Below are positions 20,001 to 29,852 of a stretch of DNA of 64,000 bases, one piece after another. Within the stretch, counting starts at the first letter, position 1. Every line of letters begins with the position of its first letter. The stretch is from an uncultured Bacilli bacterium. GTDB lineage: Bacteria; Bacillota_I; Bacilli_A; RFN20; CAG-826. The stretch spans positions 1-64,000 of the forward strand of contig CALVHN010000004.1 in the NCBI GenBank assembly GCA_944327845.1. Reading direction: 5' to 3'. The position numbers and the translations under genes were made by a program. The notes beneath the pieces were generated by a model. That model saw only the letters and a program-made list of their open reading frames with translations, did not search any database and was not told the DNA's origin.

Positions 20001-20085
20001 ATATGAATATTTATCTAAATTAATTGTTTTAGCTAGTAAGAAAAAAGATCATTTAGAAACTTCTTTATTTGATTTTTCTTTTTAG
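17047..20085 (+). CDS. UPF1-like SF1 helicase with C-terminal nuclease-like domain
   Basis: This 1012-residue protein has an N-terminal beta-rich region (about 1-85, KWLAINYLN then YWIGIKDI, WYL-like in look). A helicase core follows: Walker A GPPGSGKT (348-355), motif Ia-like NNAAVDGV, motif II DEAG (605-608), motif III LLLVGDPNQLKPI, motif V TAGTIHSLQGSE and motif VI VGVTRAKNRFI. This matches AAA_11/AAA_12 (UPF1/Dna2) helicases. The last about 100 residues, with FDLVLFDKK and ILAFEVNGSEH, resemble a DUF2726-like restriction-endonuclease fold (D...ExN/DG...H). The job is unknown: DNA/RNA processing or defence. The ribosome site is weak. It lies 33 bases after the 5'-nucleotidase gene and may simply follow it. 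No partner gene is adjacent. Confidence 0.78.
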   Translation: MENYLIGRNITRAIKEHKWLAINYLNSHNELTKYWIGIKDINPNNKTLTVDIFNEYRGGNFNKSYPISIKYSGIKEAVVLDLTINSNDYGLIEKIEKNPEAYRWLNYDSFNHNILNYYLECDYYNKDPSLNSQVLIEGIDLDSFKEKNQISLNQEQEKEIIDFIKSYDLHPKSGTFFLVINELSLSLPSNKFYVVFYHTIKYNPKTNKLILNKELEINKSFLIEERSKSLQDYVDMNLDEFFELYKQDKEKAISYINLKRELIDTRPNIFSLKVDSIKNLAAYYQYIEKLYLNEQLTNPLKAFFGILNKRNYVRKKEPSIILYDNKIDPYQLRVIYNALKYPTTYVQGPPGSGKTQTISNVILSCFYENRTCLVCSNNNAAVDGVFNKINLYYSNEKIRFPFLRLGNKSELRKALDYIYELSKLEIDESKINLKTLSSIKKENEYDNEKLANLLSNDDKRIETLSYIEQSERLYQRLNNETSKVARTLKTKIEELEKVAHTFKEITSEDVLSFFKPLKNNDRLLRYINDICNLKILKLKTPKYKKIIEICTIIDKEEGVKKFVEFLRENNNLKLLLDVFPIIFCTNQSIYRLGTPTFKFDLAIMDEAGQCDPATSLIPISKCDNLLLVGDPNQLKPIVTFSKETNDELLNKYNIENKEIYNYFENSIIEVMKNADNITKYIMLRCHYRCGKKIIDYSNKRYYQNKLEVLNNTEGSLGFINVNNVNGEKNKAIDEALSILNYVKDNQIKDCCVLTPFVEQSKLLKELFKKNNIEDVTAGTIHSLQGSEKNTIIFSPAITQYTKRRTYDWVKNNSEIINVGVTRAKNRFIICGDKEQILKRSSYSKNDDLSTLVQYVLNKGNIKIDQSNNTKVEIGYSNYSVYEDEFYKTLVHFCSCYKNFEAKRNVRVKKLIEDMKVDLAINKDYEFDLVLFDKKLFKSVPILAFEVNGSEHIGNINRIESDKMKSLIAKKLNIQLVFIPNSFVKRYEYLSKLIVLASKKKDHLETSLFDFSF

Positions 20086-20114
20086 CAAATTAAAATTAAA
20101 AAAATAAGTTTATT

Positions 20115-20127
20115 TAGCAAGGTTTTT
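20115..20127 (+). repeat. Dispersed intergenic element, copy 2
   Basis: TAGCAAGGTTTTT lies 29 bases after the helicase stop, the same position relative to a gene end as copies 1, 3 and 4. Flanking AT sequence gives only a weak stem. Confidence 0.45.
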
Positions 20128-20184
20128 ACTTAAATAAGTTAGATATTTAAATCAATTCAAATAATTAGAAATCTTATAAAAAAA

Positions 20185-20193
20185 TGATAAAAT
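20185..20193 (+). promoter_or_regulatory. Extended -10 promoter of the GNAT gene (near-leaderless)
   Basis: TGATAAAAT forms an extended -10 whose predicted start falls at about 20200, the A of the ATG. No Shine-Dalgarno sequence is present between 20160 and 20199. The mRNA would be leaderless. Confidence 0.45.
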
Positions 20194-20199
20194 AAATGT

Positions 20200-20748
20200 A
20201 TGAATTTTTCTAATCAAATTAATGTTAATGATAAATACGTTTTAAGAAAACTTACTTTAAATGATGCTGAAACAATTTTTAATAACTATGCTCAAGATGA
20301 AAAAGTTTTAAAATATTTAACTTTTAGTAAACATCAATCAATTAATGATACGATTTCCTATTTAAATGATGCAATTAATAATTATAGTAAGAATATACCT
20401 ACTTCAATTGAGCTTGGAATATTTGAAAAGAATAATTTAAACGATATTATTGGTTCAGTATCGATTCGTTTTTTAGATGTTGATAAGGTGGAATTTGGTT
20501 ATTTATTAAAATATGATTATCAAAATAAGCGTATTATGACTAATTTAATTAATTTTTTAATTGATTATTTATCTAAAAATTATTCAATTAAAAAATTTAT
20601 AATTACGTGTAACGTTAATAATATTGCTTCAAATAAAGTTGCAATTAATAATGGATTTTATTTTTTAAAAAAAGAACAAAAAGAAATAAAAAAAGATAAT
20701 AAAATATATTTAGTAAATACTAATTATTATATGTTAGTGAGAGAATAA
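20200..20748 (+). CDS. GNAT-family N-acetyltransferase (RimJ/RimL-like)
   Basis: This 182-residue protein opens with the RimL-type LRKLTLNDAETIFNNYAQDEKVLKYLTF pattern (seen in pieces YVLRKLTLNDAE and VLKYLTFSKH). It continues with IIGSVSIRF, the beta-strand 4 region FGYLLKYDYQNKRIM and a late ASNKVAINNGF. These are typical of acetyl-CoA-dependent protein or small-molecule N-acetyltransferases. The usual R/Q-x-x-G-x-A pyrophosphate loop is degenerate (YQNKRIMTN), so acetyl-CoA binding may differ. Substrate unknown. It overlaps no neighbour; nrdG begins three bases after its stop, so they are probably co-transcribed. Confidence 0.75.
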   Translation: MNFSNQINVNDKYVLRKLTLNDAETIFNNYAQDEKVLKYLTFSKHQSINDTISYLNDAINNYSKNIPTSIELGIFEKNNLNDIIGSVSIRFLDVDKVEFGYLLKYDYQNKRIMTNLINFLIDYLSKNYSIKKFIITCNVNNIASNKVAINNGFYFLKKEQKEIKKDNKIYLVNTNYYMLVRE

Positions 20749-20751
20749 ACT

Positions 20752-21447
20752 ATGGATTTTTCTGGTATAGATAAATTAACAATTATAGATTTTCCTTCTA
20801 AAGTAGCTTGTATTTTATTTTATAAAGGATGCAATTTTCGTTGTCCATATTGTCATAATTCAAGTTTAGTTGATCCACTTAAAAAAGTAGATACAATTCC
20901 TTTTAATGAAATACTTTCTTTTTTAAAGAAAAGACAAGGTATATTAGATGGAGTTGTTATTTCAGGTGGAGAACCTACATTAATGAAAGATTTAAAAGAA
21001 AAAATTATCGAAATAAGAAAATTAGGCTTTTTAATTAAGTTAGATACTAATGGTTCAAATCCAGAAATATTGATGGATCTAGTTAATTCAAAACTTGTTG
21101 ATTATGTTGCAATGGATATAAAGAATTCTTTAAAAATGTATGGGAAAACAATAGGTTTATCAAATTTTACTCATGAAAACATATTAAAATCGATTAATTT
21201 TTTAAAGGAAAATCATTGTGATTATGAATTTAGAACTACTTTAGTAAATGAATTATTTTCTGAAGAATCTATTAAAGACATGGGAGAAACTTTAAAAGGA
21301 GGAAAAAGACTTTTCCTTCAAAAATTTGTTAAATCAAATGAATGTTTAAATGCTAATTTTTTAAGTGAAGTTAGTGAAAAAGATGTAAAAAAATATCAAA
21401 AAATATTATTAAATTATATTGATGAAGTTTATTTAAGGGGATATTAA
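20752..21447 (+). CDS. nrdG: Radical SAM activase, anaerobic ribonucleotide reductase type (NrdG2-like)
   Basis: This 231-residue radical SAM enzyme has the Fe-S motif C-x3-C-x2-C in GCNFRCPYCHN (about Cys26, Cys30 and Cys33) and the SAM-binding GGEPT motif (VISGGEPTL). The start FSGIDKLTIIDFPSKVACILFYKGC is characteristic of the NrdG2 branch. Such enzymes use S-adenosylmethionine to place a glycyl radical on class III ribonucleotide reductase (NrdD), needed for anaerobic dNTP synthesis. NrdD is not in this window. Pyruvate formate-lyase activases are related, so the partner is inferred. The protein is cytosolic and oxygen-sensitive. Confidence 0.72.
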   Translation: MDFSGIDKLTIIDFPSKVACILFYKGCNFRCPYCHNSSLVDPLKKVDTIPFNEILSFLKKRQGILDGVVISGGEPTLMKDLKEKIIEIRKLGFLIKLDTNGSNPEILMDLVNSKLVDYVAMDIKNSLKMYGKTIGLSNFTHENILKSINFLKENHCDYEFRTTLVNELFSEESIKDMGETLKGGKRLFLQKFVKSNECLNANFLSEVSEKDVKKYQKILLNYIDEVYLRGY

Positions 21448-21448
21448 T

Positions 21449-21763
21449 ATGGACTCAATGAAAGATTATAAAAGAATGGATTTTCTTAGAGAATTTGTTT
21501 TTGATGAAGACGTACTTTACTATTCTTACTTTGAAGGAGAAAAAGTAATATTCCTTGAAATTTCTAGGTATTATGGTCCAATAACTATGCAGTTTGTTAT
21601 GCCTGGAGGAATAAGATCTTTATATCAAGGATTAATTATTATTCAAGGTTTGTTTGATCTTTGTGCTGTAAGTAAATTAATTTTTAGAGACAAGGTTTAT
21701 ACTTCTAAAGAATTTATTGAATTGGTCGGAGAAAAAAATCTACTTAATCAATATTTTGAGTAA
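21449..21763 (+). CDS. Conserved-looking small protein of unknown function
   Basis: This 104-residue protein starts one base after the nrdG stop, so it is coupled to it. It is soluble by sequence, with an aromatic-rich centre (YYSYFEGEK, RYYGPITMQFVMPGG) and a hydrophobic helix around residues 55-75. No family is recognised. The tight spacing argues for a real gene. Its stop lies within a weak copy of the dispersed element. Confidence 0.6.
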   Translation: MDSMKDYKRMDFLREFVFDEDVLYYSYFEGEKVIFLEISRYYGPITMQFVMPGGIRSLYQGLIIIQGLFDLCAVSKLIFRDKVYTSKEFIELVGEKNLLNQYFE

Positions 21764-21778
21764 AAATCCTCCAAAACC
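21762..21778 (-). repeat. Dispersed intergenic element, weak copy
   Basis: AAAAATCCTCCAAAACC, read on the - strand, is GGTTTTGGAGGATTTTT, which matches the core except that GCA is GGA. It overlaps the stop codon of the preceding small gene. The rest of the gap to 21888 is almost pure A/T. Confidence 0.3.
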
Positions 21779-21887
21779 CCATTATTTTACTAAAATTTTT
21801 ATTTTTTATTTTATAATTTTAATAATTTTTACTAATTAATTTTTAAGAAAATTATTAATTATTTTAAATGAATCTATAGTCTTTTTT

Positions 21888-21896
21888 TGTTATAAT
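21888..21896 (+). promoter_or_regulatory. Extended -10 promoter of pcrA (leaderless)
   Basis: TGTTATAAT is a perfect extended -10 box ending 7 bases before the ATG at 21904. Initiation would fall at about 21903. Only T and C lie between, so no ribosome site exists and the transcript is predicted to be leaderless. Confidence 0.65.
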
Positions 21897-21903
21897 TTTT
21901 TTC

Positions 21904-24138
21904 ATGTTAGATTTAAGTTTATTAAACAAAGAGCAATATAAAGCAGTAACTTCAACTGCTCAAAATTTAAGGATTATTGCAGGCGCAGGAAGTGGTAAAA
22001 CTCGTGTCTTAAGTTTTCGTATTGCTTATTTAATCGAACATTTTAATTTAGAACCTTATCAAATTTTAGCCATTACTTTCACTAATAAAGTTGCTAAAGA
22101 AATGAAAGAAAGAACTATTTCTTTATTACCATATATTAATGCAAAAGATTTAAATATTTTTACTTTTCATTCGTGGTGTGCTCGTTTTTTAAGAAGAGAG
22201 ATTGATTGTATTGATTTTCCTAAATCGTTTGCAATTATTGACGATGTTGATCAACTTAAAATTTTAAAAGATATTGCTGAAGATAGGGGTTATAAAAAAA
22301 GCGATGATATTGTTAAATATGCTTTAAATTTTATTTCTAAATATAAAACAGAAGGTTTATTGCCTTCAGATATTAATCCTAAGGAATTATTTAAGGTATT
22401 TGATAAAACAGCTTTAGAATTTTTTAAAGAATATGAAAAATATAAAAATGAAAACTATTTTTTAGATTTTGATGATTTGCTTGTTTATTCGGTAAGAATT
22501 TTAAAAGAATTTCCTGAGATAAGAAAAAAATATGCTTTTAGATATCATTCAATACTTGTTGATGAATTTCAAGATACAAATAATCTTCAATATGAATTAA
22601 TTAAATTGCTTTCAACTGTTGAAACAAAAATTTTTGTTGTTGGTGATCCTGATCAAACAATTTATACCTGGAGAGGTGCTAATCAAAAAATTATATTAGA
22701 TATCGATCAAGTTTATCCAGATATGGAAACAGTAATTCTTAATCAAAATTATCGTTCTACAGATTGTATTTTAACAGCCGCTAATAAATTAATTTCTTAT
22801 AATAAAGATCGTTATAAAAAAGATTTATTTACTAATAATAAAAAGAACGAACCAATCGTGGTTAAGATGTTCCATACAAAAGAAAAAGAAGGAGATTTTG
22901 TTGCTAAAACAATTAAAGAATTAAAAAGAACGACACCTAATTTTAAATATAATGATGTTGCTATTTTATATCGTTCTTCTTATTTATCATTTAAAATTGA
23001 AAGTAATTTATTAAAGAATAATATTCCTTATGTTGTTTATGGTGGTATAAGGTTTTTCTCTCGTGCAGAAATTAAAGATTGTTTAGCTTTCTTTAGATTA
23101 ATATTAAATGAAGATGATGATTTTTCTTTTTTAAGAATAATTAATGTTCCAAAAAGAGGAATAGGTGATAAAACAATAGAAAACTTAAAAAGTGAAGCTA
23201 AAGATTTAAATCTTTCTTTAATTAATTATTTAAAGAAAATTCATTTATATAATTCAAAAGTAAAAGGTCAAATTGTTAATCTTTTAATGGATCTTATTTC
23301 TAATTTAGATAAAACTAGAGAAAAAATAAAAATTGCAAAAAAGACCGAAATAGCAGGGATTTTAAATGATTTTATCAAAGATATTGGCTATAAAGATTAT
23401 CTTGCACAAATTAAAAATGAAAAAGAAGAAGATCGCCTTGAAAATGTTCAAGAGTTAATTGAAGATATTACCTCTTACTTTAAAAACGATGAAGAAGCTA
23501 GCTTAAATGGATATTTAGAAAATGTTACTTTACTTTCAGCTCAAGATGAGATTACTGATAAAGATGTCGTATCTTTAATGACCGTTCATACAGCTAAAGG
23601 ACTTGAATTTCCATATGTTTTCCTAATCGGATTTTCTAATGAAACATTTCCTTCATTAAAATCATTACTTGAAAGAAAAGGAGAAGAGGAAGAAAGAAGA
23701 TTAGCTTATGTTGCTTTTACTCGAGCAAAAGAAAAACTTTATATAACATGTAATAGTGAATATAGTTATGCTACTGGTCAAAATCAAACACCTTCTAGGT
23801 TTATAAAAGAAGCTGAATTAAATATTCAAAGAAATGAAAATATCTTATTTAGTGGATTTAATTCAAAAGAACCAAAATATCCTACTTATCGATATGGATA
23901 TGATTATGTTAAACCAAGATCAACATTTACTTATAAAGACTTCCAAAAAGAAGACAATGATGTTGTGGAGATTAGACCAAAAAACGATATTAAATGGAAT
24001 TTAAATGATCGTTGCTATCATGAAACATTTAAAAGTGGAACAGTTATTGATATAAATGATGATGTTTTAACTATTGAATTTGATGATTTTGGAAGAAAGA
24101 AAATTTCTGGAACACATATAAAATTAAAGAAAATTTAA
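21904..24138 (+). CDS. pcrA: ATP-dependent DNA helicase PcrA/UvrD
   Basis: This 744-residue SF1A 3'-5' DNA helicase acts in replication, repair and removal of proteins from DNA. Visible motifs: Q-motif LNKEQYKAVTS, Walker A AGAGSGKT (26-33), motif Ia ITFTNKVAKEMKER, motif II DEFQD (220-224), motif III VGDPDQTIYTWRGA, motif IV LNQNYRST, motif V MTVHTAKGLEFPYVF and motif VI RRLAYVAFTRAKE. The C-terminus carries a Tudor-like strand set (WNLNDRCYHETFKSGTVIDI) as in PcrA, which binds RNA polymerase. Length is normal. It starts the pcrA-ligA-gatCAB block conserved in low-GC Gram-positives. Initiation appears leaderless. Confidence 0.95.
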   Translation: MLDLSLLNKEQYKAVTSTAQNLRIIAGAGSGKTRVLSFRIAYLIEHFNLEPYQILAITFTNKVAKEMKERTISLLPYINAKDLNIFTFHSWCARFLRREIDCIDFPKSFAIIDDVDQLKILKDIAEDRGYKKSDDIVKYALNFISKYKTEGLLPSDINPKELFKVFDKTALEFFKEYEKYKNENYFLDFDDLLVYSVRILKEFPEIRKKYAFRYHSILVDEFQDTNNLQYELIKLLSTVETKIFVVGDPDQTIYTWRGANQKIILDIDQVYPDMETVILNQNYRSTDCILTAANKLISYNKDRYKKDLFTNNKKNEPIVVKMFHTKEKEGDFVAKTIKELKRTTPNFKYNDVAILYRSSYLSFKIESNLLKNNIPYVVYGGIRFFSRAEIKDCLAFFRLILNEDDDFSFLRIINVPKRGIGDKTIENLKSEAKDLNLSLINYLKKIHLYNSKVKGQIVNLLMDLISNLDKTREKIKIAKKTEIAGILNDFIKDIGYKDYLAQIKNEKEEDRLENVQELIEDITSYFKNDEEASLNGYLENVTLLSAQDEITDKDVVSLMTVHTAKGLEFPYVFLIGFSNETFPSLKSLLERKGEEEERRLAYVAFTRAKEKLYITCNSEYSYATGQNQTPSRFIKEAELNIQRNENILFSGFNSKEPKYPTYRYGYDYVKPRSTFTYKDFQKEDNDVVEIRPKNDIKWNLNDRCYHETFKSGTVIDINDDVLTIEFDDFGRKKISGTHIKLKKI

Positions 24139-24148
24139 TTTATTTTAG

Positions 24149-26161
<2,013 letters not shown>

Positions 26162-26183
26162 CAATGTTTTTAGGAGGAAAGAG

Positions 26184-26477
26184 ATGAAAAAAGTTAATAA
26201 AGAAATTTTAAAAGATGCTGCAAAAAGATTAATGTTTGATCTTGAAGATAGTGAATATGAAACTCTTTTAGATGAATTTAAAACAATAAAAGAACAACTT
26301 TTATTAATGAACAATGTTCAGGGATTAGATAATGTTGAACCAATGACTTTTCCTTTTGATTGTTCAATTACTTATTTAAGAGAAGATGTACCTTGTACTC
26401 CTTTAACAAATGAAGAAGTTTTAAAAAATGCTAAGTCAACAAAAGATGGACAAATCAAATTACCAAAGGTTATTTAA
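26184..26477 (+). CDS. gatC: Asp-tRNA(Asn)/Glu-tRNA(Gln) amidotransferase subunit C
   Basis: The start at 26184 was chosen over an in-frame ATG at 26127 because a strong AGGAGG site (26173-26178) lies just before it and because 26127 is inside ligA. The product is 97 residues, the normal GatC size. It shows the N-terminal helix and the GLDNVEPMTFPF and LREDVPCTPLTNEEVLKNA segments of GatC, which wraps around GatA and stabilises the complex. It is the first gene of gatCAB and is needed for Gln-tRNA and/or Asn-tRNA formation by transamidation. Confidence 0.9.
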   Translation: MKKVNKEILKDAAKRLMFDLEDSEYETLLDEFKTIKEQLLLMNNVQGLDNVEPMTFPFDCSITYLREDVPCTPLTNEEVLKNAKSTKDGQIKLPKVI

Positions 26478-26478
26478 T

Positions 26479-27951
26479 ATGAAGAAAGATTATTTAAGTT
26501 TAACAATTTTAGAAATTCATGATGCTTTAGTTAACAAAGAAGTAACACCTTTAGAATTAACTTTAGAAGCTTTAAAAAGAGCTAAAGAAAATAACGATAA
26601 TGCTTTTGAAATTATTCTTGAAGAAGAAGCAATAAATAAAGCAAAATCACTCGAAGGAAAAGAAGTTCCTAAAGATAAATTAATGTTTGGAATTCCTTAT
26701 GCTGCTAAGGATAATTTTTCAACAAAAGGAATTGAAACTACTGGTGGTAGCGATATTTTAAATGGATATGTTCCTTTATTTGATGCAACAGTTATTAAAT
26801 ATTTAAATGAACAAGATGCTATTTTAATTGGTAAAACTACTTTAGATGAACTTGCAATGGGTGGAACTGGAACTAGTGGTCATAAAGGAATTCAATACAA
26901 TCCTTATGATTTAACACATAATCATTTAATTGGTGGTAGTAGTTCTGGAAGTGCAATAAGTGTAGCAAGCGCAATTGTCCCTTTTGCTTTAGGAAGTGAT
27001 ACCGGAGATAGTGTTAGAAAACCAGCAAGTTTTGGAGGTTTAGTTGGATTTAAACCAACTTGGGGATTAATTTCTCGTTTTGGATTATTTCCTTTTGCAC
27101 CAAGTTTAGATCATGTTGCTTATTTTACTCGTTCAATTGATGATGCTAGTAGTATGTTAGATATCCTTGCTAAATATGATGAAAATGATTCAACTAATAC
27201 TTATCATAAAAGACCTGAAACATATTTATCCTATGATGGAAATGTAAAAGGCAAAAAGATTGCTGTTATTAAAGAAATTATTGATTCAATCAAAGATAAA
27301 GATTTATTAAATTCGTTTAATAAATCAATTGAAGAATTAAGAAATGATGGTGCAGTAGTTGATTTTGTTTCGATGGATTCAAATTTATTAAAAGCAATCT
27401 ATCCAGCATATATTGTTATTTCTTCAAGTGAAGCAACATCAAATAATGCTAATTTAGATGGAATCAAATTTGGACCTAACTATGGTGGAAATACTTATGA
27501 AGAAGTTATGTTTAATGCTCGAACAAAAGGATTTTCCAATTTAATTAAAAGAAGATTTGTTTTAGGAAGCTATGCTTTAATGAGTGAAAATCAAGAGGAA
27601 GTATTTTTAAAAGCTCAAAAAATTAGAAGATTAATTGTTGAAGCAACAAATTCTATTTTAAAAGAATATGATGCAATTTATGCTTTAGCTTCTCCAACAA
27701 CTGCTCCTAAATTTAATGAATCATCTGATAAATTATCATCAACCTATTTAATTGCTGATAACTGGTTAGGTATTGGTAATTTTGGTGGATATCCTTCAGT
27801 TACTTTACCAATTGGATTTAAGGATGGTTTACCATTTGGAGCTAATTTAACATCAAAACCATTTGATGAAATTAATATGTTTAATATTGCTAAATCAATA
27901 GAAAATCATACTAATTTAAAGAATGTATCTACATTAAATTATAAAAAATAG
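26479..27951 (+). CDS. gatA: Asp-tRNA(Asn)/Glu-tRNA(Gln) amidotransferase subunit A
   Basis: The start at 26479 lies one base after the gatC stop, with site AAAGG about 10 bases before it. An upstream in-frame ATG at 26428 is within gatC and would add a non-homologous tail. The 491-residue amidase generates ammonia from glutamine. The Ser-cisSer-Lys triad is visible as Lys77 in AAKDNF, Ser154 in GGSSSGS and Ser178 in GSDTGDSVRKPASF. The last motif has Asp where GSDTGGS is more usual, a variant that keeps the catalytic Ser. It operates with GatB and GatC in the cytosol. Confidence 0.95.
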   Translation: MKKDYLSLTILEIHDALVNKEVTPLELTLEALKRAKENNDNAFEIILEEEAINKAKSLEGKEVPKDKLMFGIPYAAKDNFSTKGIETTGGSDILNGYVPLFDATVIKYLNEQDAILIGKTTLDELAMGGTGTSGHKGIQYNPYDLTHNHLIGGSSSGSAISVASAIVPFALGSDTGDSVRKPASFGGLVGFKPTWGLISRFGLFPFAPSLDHVAYFTRSIDDASSMLDILAKYDENDSTNTYHKRPETYLSYDGNVKGKKIAVIKEIIDSIKDKDLLNSFNKSIEELRNDGAVVDFVSMDSNLLKAIYPAYIVISSSEATSNNANLDGIKFGPNYGGNTYEEVMFNARTKGFSNLIKRRFVLGSYALMSENQEEVFLKAQKIRRLIVEATNSILKEYDAIYALASPTTAPKFNESSDKLSSTYLIADNWLGIGNFGGYPSVTLPIGFKDGLPFGANLTSKPFDEINMFNIAKSIENHTNLKNVSTLNYKK

Positions 27952-27962
27952 GGGGATTTAGA

Positions 27963-29387
27963 ATGAATTTTGAAGCAATTATTGGATTAGAAATCCACGT
28001 AGAAATGAAAACTAAATCTAAGATGTTTTCTTTAGCACCTATTAATTTTGGTGAAGAACCTAATACTGAAGTTACTTTACTTGATTTAGCTTTTCCTGGA
28101 ACTATGCCTCGAGTTAATAAAGAAGCGGTTAAAAATGCTATTAGAGTATGTAATGCTTTACATATGAATATTGACCATGAATTATGGTTTGATCGTAAAA
28201 ATTATTTTTATAGTGACCTTCCAAAAGGTTATCAAATTACTCAACAAAAAAGACCAATAGGAAGTGAAGGATATCTTGAAATTGAAGTTGATGGCAAAAA
28301 GAAAAAGTTAGAAATTGAAAGACTACACATGGAAGAAGATACTTGTATGCAACATCACTTCTCTGATTATACCTTACTTGATTATAACCGTGCTGGTATT
28401 CCACTTATTGAAATTGTTTCTAAACCTGTTATGAGAAGTGGAGAAGAAGCAAGAAAATATGTTGAAAAGATACGTGAAATCGTTACTTTTTCTAATGTTA
28501 GTGATGGAAAAATGGAAGAAGGTTCTTTAAGATGCGATGTTAATATCTCTATCAGACCTTATGGTAGTGACAAGTTTGGAACAAAAGTTGAAGTTAAGAA
28601 CTTAAATTCTATCTCAAATATTGAAAAAGCTATTGATTTTGAAATCAAAAGACAATCTAGACTTTTACTATTAGGACAAGAAATTCAACAAGAAACAAGA
28701 AGATTTGATGAATCTAAAAAGGAAACGGTTTTAATGAGAGTTAAAACTGATGCAGTTGATTATAAGTACTTTACTGAACCTAATATTCCTCCAATTAAAA
28801 TCGATGATGAATTTATTAAAGACGCTATTGATACTTGCCCAGAACTTTATGATTCAAAATTAAATAGATATTTAAATGATTATAAAATAAATGATGTCGA
28901 TGCAAAAATTTTATTAAATAGTGTGGAATTTGCAGACTATTTTGATAAAGTAGCAAGTTTTTCTAATTCATATCAAAATATTGCTAATTTCTTAATTAGT
29001 ATTGTTCAAAGATATTTAAACAAAGAAAATATTTCAATTAAAGATTTTAAAGTTGAACCAAAATATATTGCTGAACTTGTTGAACTTTTAAAATCTAAAC
29101 AAATAAATTCTACTCAAGGTAATGAAATATTTAATGAATTATGTGTCTCTAATCGTTCTCCAAAAGAGATTCAAAAAGAAAAAGGTTTTATTTTAATGAA
29201 TGATGATTCTAAGATTAGAGAAATAGTTAAAGAAATTATTGCTTCTGATCCTTCAATTGCTGAAAACTTTAAAGCTGGTAAAACTCGTTCTCAAGGTTTT
29301 GTTATGGGACAATTAATGAAAAAGACTGGTGGTAAAGTAGATCCTGCTAAAGCTAATAAAATAATTGTTGAGGAATTATTAAAATAA
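27963..29387 (+). CDS. gatB: Asp-tRNA(Asn)/Glu-tRNA(Gln) amidotransferase subunit B
   Basis: This 474-residue GatB binds mischarged tRNA and activates it for amidation. Family landmarks are AIIGLEIHVEMKTKSKMFS, the KNYFYSDLPKGYQITQ segment, MEEDTCMQHH, DYNRAGIPLIEIVSKP, GSLRCDVNISIRP, the KNLNSISNIEKAIDFE segment, and a C-terminal YqeY-like tail domain (from about 325, ending NFKAGKTRSQGFVMGQLMK). Its length is normal. It follows gatA by 11 bases with site GGGGG. The complete gatCAB implies that at least one of GlnRS or AsnRS is absent in this organism. Confidence 0.96.
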   Translation: MNFEAIIGLEIHVEMKTKSKMFSLAPINFGEEPNTEVTLLDLAFPGTMPRVNKEAVKNAIRVCNALHMNIDHELWFDRKNYFYSDLPKGYQITQQKRPIGSEGYLEIEVDGKKKKLEIERLHMEEDTCMQHHFSDYTLLDYNRAGIPLIEIVSKPVMRSGEEARKYVEKIREIVTFSNVSDGKMEEGSLRCDVNISIRPYGSDKFGTKVEVKNLNSISNIEKAIDFEIKRQSRLLLLGQEIQQETRRFDESKKETVLMRVKTDAVDYKYFTEPNIPPIKIDDEFIKDAIDTCPELYDSKLNRYLNDYKINDVDAKILLNSVEFADYFDKVASFSNSYQNIANFLISIVQRYLNKENISIKDFKVEPKYIAELVELLKSKQINSTQGNEIFNELCVSNRSPKEIQKEKGFILMNDDSKIREIVKEIIASDPSIAENFKAGKTRSQGFVMGQLMKKTGGKVDPAKANKIIVEELLK

Positions 29388-29391
29388 GTTA

Positions 29392-29769
29392 ATGGCTAAG
29401 ATACAAATTAAATATATTACAAGAGACAATAACGAAGTTAAAAACTTTCGTAATTCATTTAAAAATAATGATGAATCTTTTGATGTAACTAAATTTTTAG
29501 ATGACTTTAACCATTTTGGTTTAATTATTTATAAATACTCTAAAGTAAGTGGATTAGTTTTTTTAGAAAATGATGAAGATAAGAAATTATTAACTATAAA
29601 TAAAATATTTTTTGAGTCTAAAGATGATTTAAAAGAAGTAATTGATTATTTATACTATAAATTTAATTTTTATCGTTTTATTATCGATGATAAAGAGATA
29701 AGACCAAATATTTTAAAAAATTATCAATATAAAAAAGAAAACAATAAAGTAATCATTTATTTTAACTAA
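29392..29769 (+). CDS. Small protein of unknown function after gatB
   Basis: This 125-residue soluble protein starts four bases after gatB and relies on coupling. Alternating beta/alpha hydrophobicity (FGLIIYKYSKVSGLVFLEN, KLLTINKIFF, LKEVIDYLYYKFNFYRFII) resembles a reduced GNAT-like fold, but no acetyl-CoA loop is visible. I do not recognise the family. It ends the pcrA-ligA-gatCAB transcription unit; prs after it has its own promoter. Confidence 0.6.
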   Translation: MAKIQIKYITRDNNEVKNFRNSFKNNDESFDVTKFLDDFNHFGLIIYKYSKVSGLVFLENDEDKKLLTINKIFFESKDDLKEVIDYLYYKFNFYRFIIDDKEIRPNILKNYQYKKENNKVIIYFN

Positions 29770-29799
29770 ATATTTTTATATTAATTTTTACTTGTTATT

Positions 29800-29828
29800 T
29801 TGATATCAGTATAAGAAAAAATTATAAT
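29800..29828 (+). promoter_or_regulatory. Promoter of prs
   Basis: TTGATA (29800-29805), a 17-base spacer and TATAAT (29823-29828) form a near-consensus sigma-A promoter. Initiation is expected near 29835, giving a short leader with AAAGGAGA before the start. Confidence 0.8.
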
Positions 29829-29852
29829 AGATAAATAAAAGGAGATTTTTAA

